29,577 nt of DNA from Pseudomonadota bacterium (GTDB taxonomy: Bacteria; Pseudomonadota; Gammaproteobacteria; Pseudomonadales; Pseudomonadaceae), in contig JAEYXX010000177.1 of assembly GCA_023431055.1 (NCBI GenBank), positions 1 through 29,577 on the forward strand, written 5' to 3'. The position numbers and the translations under genes are program-made. The notes under the pieces are model-generated. The model was not told the origin of the DNA, did no database searches, and was given only the letters and a program-made list of their open reading frames with translations. Shown piece by piece: positions 26,038 to 29,577 of the stretch; position 1 is the first letter of the stretch; every line of letters starts with the position of its first letter.

Positions 26038-26070
26038 ATAGGGGAAGAGCTGTTAAGGCTCTTCCCCTAT
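26038..26070 (-). promoter_or_regulatory. Long hairpin in the rplT-pheS gap
   Basis: Thirteen-bp perfect arms ATAGGGGAAGAGC (26038-26050) and GCTCTTCCCCTAT (26058-26070) enclose a 7-nt loop 20 bp upstream of the pheS start. On the minus strand only ATTTCG follows, so it is not a clean terminator. A second hairpin, CACCGGG-CGAG-CCCGGTG (26083-26100), lies just after rplT. Together they could be a partial terminator, an RNA-processing site or an attenuator without leader peptide that sets pheST levels relative to the ribosomal genes. Confidence 0.5.
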
Positions 26071-26113
26071 CTTTGACGTTGCCACCGGGCGAGCCCGGTG
26101 ATTGTCGGGGGAC

Positions 26114-26470
26114 TTAAGCCAGAACGGCCTTAGCTTTCTCGACAATCGCAGCAAACGCCGCTTTTTCGTTCACTGCCAGATCAGCCAGAACCTTGCGGTC
26201 GATTTCGATCGACGCTTTCTTCAGGCCAGCGATCAGACGGCTGTAGGACAGACCGTTGACGCGAGCACCAGCGTTGATACGAGCGATCCACAGTGCGCGG
26301 AACTGACGCTTGCGCTGACGGCGGTCACGGTAGGCGTATTGGCCAGCCTTGATTACCGCTTGCTTGGCAACGCGGAACACGCGCGAACGTGCACCGTAGT
26401 AGCCCTTGGCGAGCTTCAGGATTTTTTTGTGACGAGCACGAGCGATAACGCCACGCTTAACACGAGCCAT
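26114..26470 (-). CDS. rplT: 50S ribosomal protein L20
   Basis: The 118-residue basic protein has the L20 signature throughout: [70 protein letters not shown] is present as separate conserved blocks. The length equals that of E. coli L20. It binds 23S rRNA early in 50S assembly. In E. coli it also represses rpmI-rplT translation by binding its mRNA. It follows rpmI after 29 bp in the conserved infC-rpmI-rplT operon. Confidence 0.98.
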   Translation of the reverse strand: MARVKRGVIARARHKKILKLAKGYYGARSRVFRVAKQAVIKAGQYAYRDRRQRKRQFRALWIARINAGARVNGLSYSRLIAGLKKASIEIDRKVLADLAVNEKAAFAAIVEKAKAVLA

Positions 26471-26499
26471 GAGTAATTACCTCTAGATATCTTGACCGA

Positions 26500-26694
26500 T
26501 TAACGAACGCGCAGCATGCGCTCGACTTTTGCGACGTCCGACGGACCGATCAGCGAGCTGCCACGCAGCTGGCGCTTACGCTTGGTGGACATCTTGGTCA
26601 GGATGTGGCTCTTGAAAGCGTGCTTGTGCTTGTAACCCGAAGCAGTCTTCAGGAAGCGCTTTGCAGCGCCGCTCTTGGTTTTCATTTTTGGCAT
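26500..26694 (-). CDS. rpmI: 50S ribosomal protein L35
   Basis: This 64-residue, highly basic protein starts [14 protein letters not shown] and continues [19 protein letters not shown], the L35 pattern, ending with KVERMLRVR. It is a small late-assembling protein of the large subunit. It lies 60 bp after infC. That gap contains a small CTGAT/ATCAG hairpin (26721-26734), which may belong to an L20-responsive leader as known from E. coli, though I cannot identify the L20 site itself. Confidence 0.98.
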   Translation of the reverse strand: MPKMKTKSGAAKRFLKTASGYKHKHAFKSHILTKMSTKRKRQLRGSSLIGPSDVAKVERMLRVR

Positions 26695-26754
26695 GTTTAG
26701 TACTCCGCATTCATTAACAACTGATAACCATCAGGCCTGCCAGTGCCCGGGAGG

Positions 26755-27300
26755 TTATTTACGCTTCTTGGGAGCGATGACCATCATCAGCTGGCGTCCT
26801 TCCAGCTTAGGATGCTGTTCTACGGTGCCGAGTTCGGCGAGGTCGGCTTCGACCCGCTTAAGCAGCTCCATACCCAGCTCCTGGTGGGCCATCTCACGGC
26901 CACGGAATCGAAGCGATACCTTGGCCTTGTCCCCATCTTCAAGGAAACGTACCAGGTTGCGTAGTTTTACCTGGTAATCCCCTTCTTCCGTCCCTGGACG
27001 AAACTTGATCTCTTTGATCTGCTGCTGGTGCTGGTTCTTCTTGGCAATAGCAGCCTGCTTTTTCTTCTCGAACAGGTGCTTGCCGTAGTCCATGATGCGG
27101 CAAACCGGTGGCACCGCGTCTGCAGAAATCTCCACCAGATCCAGCTTGGCTTCCTCGGCAGCGTTCAACGCTTCATCGATGGAAACCACACCAATCTGCT
27201 GGCCGTCCGCGCCAATCAGACGAACCTCACGTGCAGTGATGTTCTCGTTGATCGGCGCCTTGGGGGCGGCCCGCTTGTCCTGTCTCATATCACGCTTAAT
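26755..27300 (-). CDS. infC: Translation initiation factor IF-3 (ATT start)
   Basis: IF-3 has 181 residues if begun at ATT 27300. The N-domain ([30 protein letters not shown]), basic linker ([18 protein letters not shown]) and C-domain ([29 protein letters not shown]) are all present. Start choice: the minus strand reads GGAG, 8 nt, then ATT AAG CGT GAT ATG AGA. The first ATG (27288) has no ribosome site at proper distance, while ATT is the known, autoregulatory infC start in E. coli, because IF-3 itself discriminates against non-canonical starts. The ATT lies 5 bp after the thrS stop. IF-3 keeps 30S subunits free and proofreads initiation. Confidence 0.95.
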   Translation of the reverse strand: MKRDMRQDKRAAPKAPINENITAREVRLIGADGQQIGVVSIDEALNAAEEAKLDLVEISADAVPPVCRIMDYGKHLFEKKKQAAIAKKNQHQQQIKEIKFRPGTEEGDYQVKLRNLVRFLEDGDKAKVSLRFRGREMAHQELGMELLKRVEADLAELGTVEQHPKLEGRQLMMVIAPKKRK

Positions 27301-27305
27301 AGTTC

Positions 27306-29228
27306 TTACTCCAAATCTTGGCGACCACGCCGGGAAACCGCTTGCTGCAACTGCGCGGCGAACTGCTCGATAGGCATTGACCCCAGGTCGACGCCTTCGC
27401 GGGTGCGCACAGCAACGGATCGTGTCTCGACTTCCCGATCTCCGATAACCAAGAGATAGGGAACCTTGAGCAAGGTATGCTCGCGGATTTTAAAGCCGAT
27501 CTTTTCGTTTCTCAAGTCAACCTTGGCACGAAAACCGCTTTGATTAAGAGTTTTCTCAGCTTCGCGGGCAAAATCGGCCTGTTTATCAGTGATATTCATG
27601 ATCACTGCCTGGGTCGGCGCGAGCCAGGCCGGGAAGGAACCGGCATAGTGCTCGATCAGCATACCGATGAAGCGCTCGAACGAACCGAGGATAGCGCGGT
27701 GCAGCATCACCGGGCGCTTGCGGTTGTTGTCTTCGGCGATATAGCTGGCGTCCAGACGCTCCGGCAGGTTCGGATCGTACTGCAGAGTACCGCACTGCCA
27801 GTTGCGACCCAGGCAATCACGCAGGGTGAACTCGATCTTCGGGCCGTAGAAGGCGCCCTCGCCAGGCTGATACTCCCATGCCAGACCGGACTCGTTCAGC
27901 GCATCGGCCAGCGCACCCTCAGCGCGATCCCACAGCTCTTCAGAACCCACGCGCTTGACCGGACGAGTCGAAAGCTTCATGGCGATATCGGTGAAACCGA
28001 AGTCGGCATAGACCTGCAGGGTCAGCTTGATGAAATCGGCCGCCTCCTTCTTCACCTGATCCTCGGTGCAGAAGATGTGCGCATCGTCCTGCACGAAGCC
28101 ACGCACACGCATGATGCCGTGCAGCGCGCCGGACGGCTCATTGCGGTGGCAGGCACCGAACTCGGCCAGACGCAGCGGCAGGTCGCGATAGGACTTCAAG
28201 CCCTGGTTGAAGATCTGCACGTGGCACGGGCAGTTCATCGGCTTGACCGCGTAGTCGCGATTTTCCGAAGCCGTGGTGAACATGTTCTCGGCGTAGTTGG
28301 ACCAGTGCCCGGAACGCTCCCAGAGAATGCGATCGACCACCTGCGGCGTGCGCACTTCCACGTAGCCATTCTCGCGCTGCACCTGGCGCATGTACTGCTC
28401 CAGCACCTGGTAGACAGTCCAGCCGTTGGGATGCCAGAACACCATGCCCGGCGCTTCTTCCTGCAGATGGAACAGGTCGAGCTGCTTGCCGATGCGGCGG
28501 TGATCGCGCTTCTCGGCCTCTTCGATGCGCTGGATATAGGCAGCCAGCTGCTTCTTGTCCGCCCAGGCAGTGCCGTAAACACGCTGCAGTTGCTCGTTCT
28601 TCGAGTCACCGCGCCAGTAAGCACCGGAAATACGGGTTAGCTTGAACGCCTTGAGGAAGCGCGTGTTCGGCACGTGCGGACCACGGCACATGTCGACGTA
28701 CTCTTCATGGAAGTACAGACCCATGGCCGTTTCGTCCGGCATGCCGTCGATCAGTCGCAGCTTGTATTCCTCACCACGAGCCTTGAACAGCTCGATGACC
28801 TCGGCGCGCGGGGTCATCTTCTTGATGACGTCGTAGTCCTTCTCGATCAACTCAGCCATGCGCTTTTCGATGGCTGCCATGTCTTCCGGCGTGAAAGGAC
28901 GATCGATGGCGATGTCGTAATAGAAACCTTCGTCAATGACTGGCCCGATCACCATCTTGGCGTTCGGATACAGCTGTTTGACTGCATGCCCAACCAGGTG
29001 AGCACAGGAGTGGCGGATGATTTCCAGCCCCTCTTCGTCCTTCGGCGTGATGATCTGCAAGGTGGCATCGGTATCGATCACGTCACAGGCATCGACCTGC
29101 TTGCCGTTTACCTTGCCAGCCAGGGTGGCCTTGGCCAGACCCGCACCAATGGATTGAGCGACCTCCAGCACGGATACCGGATGATCGAACGAACGTTGAC
29201 TGCCGTCGGGAAGAGTAATAATGGGCAT
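27306..29228 (-). CDS. thrS: Threonyl-tRNA synthetase
   Basis: The 640-residue protein starts at ATG 29228 ([10 protein letters not shown]), preceded by GGAGAGGAGG. An upstream in-frame start at 29261 would add 11 unconserved residues and lie inside the regulatory hairpin. Domains are TGS (1-~61), editing domain (~65-225) with HSCAH (His73, His77), Cys181 and His185, class II catalytic core (~245-535) with zinc ligands Cys333, His384 and His510, and C-terminal anticodon domain (~540-640). It charges tRNA-Thr and removes mischarged Ser. It is the first gene of the thrS-infC-rpmI-rplT-pheST-ihfA run. The leader carries a tRNA-Thr-like hairpin. Confidence 0.98.
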   Translation of the reverse strand: MPIITLPDGSQRSFDHPVSVLEVAQSIGAGLAKATLAGKVNGKQVDACDVIDTDATLQIITPKDEEGLEIIRHSCAHLVGHAVKQLYPNAKMVIGPVIDEGFYYDIAIDRPFTPEDMAAIEKRMAELIEKDYDVIKKMTPRAEVIELFKARGEEYKLRLIDGMPDETAMGLYFHEEYVDMCRGPHVPNTRFLKAFKLTRISGAYWRGDSKNEQLQRVYGTAWADKKQLAAYIQRIEEAEKRDHRRIGKQLDLFHLQEEAPGMVFWHPNGWTVYQVLEQYMRQVQRENGYVEVRTPQVVDRILWERSGHWSNYAENMFTTASENRDYAVKPMNCPCHVQIFNQGLKSYRDLPLRLAEFGACHRNEPSGALHGIMRVRGFVQDDAHIFCTEDQVKKEAADFIKLTLQVYADFGFTDIAMKLSTRPVKRVGSEELWDRAEGALADALNESGLAWEYQPGEGAFYGPKIEFTLRDCLGRNWQCGTLQYDPNLPERLDASYIAEDNNRKRPVMLHRAILGSFERFIGMLIEHYAGSFPAWLAPTQAVIMNITDKQADFAREAEKTLNQSGFRAKVDLRNEKIGFKIREHTLLKVPYLLVIGDREVETRSVAVRTREGVDLGSMPIEQFAAQLQQAVSRRGRQDLE

Positions 29229-29247
29229 GGCGCCTCCTCTCCTAGTG

Positions 29248-29268
29248 GTGACCCCTACCAAAGGTCAC
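29248..29268 (-). promoter_or_regulatory. thrS leader hairpin resembling tRNA-Thr(GGU) anticodon arm
   Basis: On the minus strand GUGACC and GGUCAC pair perfectly. An inner U-G pair closes a 7-nt loop UUGGUAG. Read as an anticodon loop, it has U33, anticodon GGU and A37, the natural tRNA-Thr(GGU) layout. It ends 5 nt before the GGAG run and 19 nt before the thrS ATG. In E. coli, ThrRS binds anticodon-like hairpins upstream of its own ribosome site and blocks translation; this fits the same autoregulation. A second hairpin, GGCGG-GUAUA-CCGCC (29299-29313), lies upstream where a second synthetase-binding domain would be expected. Confidence 0.65.
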
Positions 29269-29460
29269 GTGGGTTGGGATGAGCCAGGAAGCGATTCGGC
29301 GGTATACCCGCCTAACAATGGCAGGAGCCCAAAGGCCAACCAGACCGAACCAAGTCACTGGAAGTAGAGAGTGCGGATGCTTTCAGAAAGCCTGAGCCCT
29401 GACAAGCAACCGCCTGCAACAAACACGCAAAGCCTGCTCGAAAAATTCGAGCAATAAAAA

Positions 29461-29481
29461 AGGGGTCGCTTAGCGACCCCT
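29461..29481. terminator. Terminator after tRNA-Val
   Basis: Nine-bp arms AGGGGTCGC/GCGACCCCT with a 3-nt loop are flanked by A and T runs on the two sides, so the hairpin can terminate in both directions. It lies 12 bp after the tRNA-Val 3' end on the minus strand. A further palindrome GCTCGAA-AAA-TTCGAGC (29436-29452) lies just beyond it, near the expected start of the thrS transcript. I see no convincing -35/-10 pair for thrS between 29269 and 29430. Confidence 0.85.
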
Positions 29482-29492
29482 TTTTATCGATT

Positions 29493-29569
29493 TGGTAGGC
29501 ACAATTGGACTCGAACCAACGACCCCCACCATGTCAAGGTGGTGCTCTAACCAACTGAGCTATGTGCCT
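29493..29569 (-). tRNA. tRNA-Val(GAC)
   Basis: A 77-nt cloverleaf lies on the minus strand. The acceptor AGGCACA pairs with TGTGCCT, the anticodon stem CCACC/GGTGG carries loop TTGACAT (anticodon GAC), the T-loop is TTCGAGT, and discriminator A with CCA is encoded. It lies upstream of thrS on the same strand and is separated from it by an intrinsic terminator. Confidence 0.97.
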
Positions 29570-29577
29570 TCGATGGG

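Noticed and set aside
26018..26113. Classical pheST attenuator with leader peptide
   Set aside because: No short frame with consecutive Phe codons and no U-run after the hairpins.
29229..29261. N-terminal extension of thrS from 29261
   Set aside because: The extra residues are unlike ThrRS proteins and would place the start inside the leader hairpin; ATG 29228 follows a strong ribosome site.

Overview
The right third of the window is a chromosomal backbone typical of Pseudomonas. On the minus strand, from right to left, it reads tRNA-Val(GAC), thrS, infC, rpmI, rplT, pheS, pheT, ihfA, a merR-type regulator and tRNA-Pro(GGG). Gene order, protein sequences, high GC and the 3'-encoded CCA ends all fit Pseudomonas sensu lato. 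The species cannot be fixed from the window. This backbone carries classic translation-related regulation: an ATT start for infC, ATGA-like and other short overlaps, and a hairpin in the thrS leader whose loop reads like the anticodon loop of tRNA-Thr(GGU).

Everything left of tRNA-Pro looks like an integrative element using the 3' end of that tRNA gene as its attachment site. A tyrosine recombinase (20488-21687) with a small excisionase-like helix-turn-helix ORF in front of it points at the tRNA. The left edge of the window holds the tail of a trb-type conjugation cluster (TrbI, then a DUF2274 protein). Next come a hipB-hipA type II toxin-antitoxin pair with a perfect inverted-repeat operator candidate, and a divergently placed 432-residue protein of unknown function. 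The far end of the element lies outside the window.

The centre (5.1-20.0 kb) is a five-gene minus-strand operon: an HlyB-type ABC exporter with a degenerate C39-like domain, an HlyD-type adaptor, a family-4-like glycosyltransferase, an unrecognised single-TM protein, and a 3055-residue RTX protein. The exporter pair presumably secretes the RTX protein. The glycosyltransferase may modify it. The TM protein may serve as its partner or immunity factor. Neither a TolC-like outer-membrane gene nor an HlyC-type acyltransferase gene is present.

Two observations stand out. First, the RTX operon sits between two direct 477-bp copies of the excisionase-integrase start region (98% identical). The left integrase copy is cut off after 38 codons, so the operon is a discrete cargo unit that homologous recombination could add or remove. 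Second, a clearly AT-richer block (about 12.6-15.3 kb) covers exactly the RTX N-terminal region, the TM protein and the glycosyltransferase tail. The flanking operon is GC-rich. This suggests an exchangeable N-terminal module plus partner gene in an otherwise conserved RTX secretion cassette.
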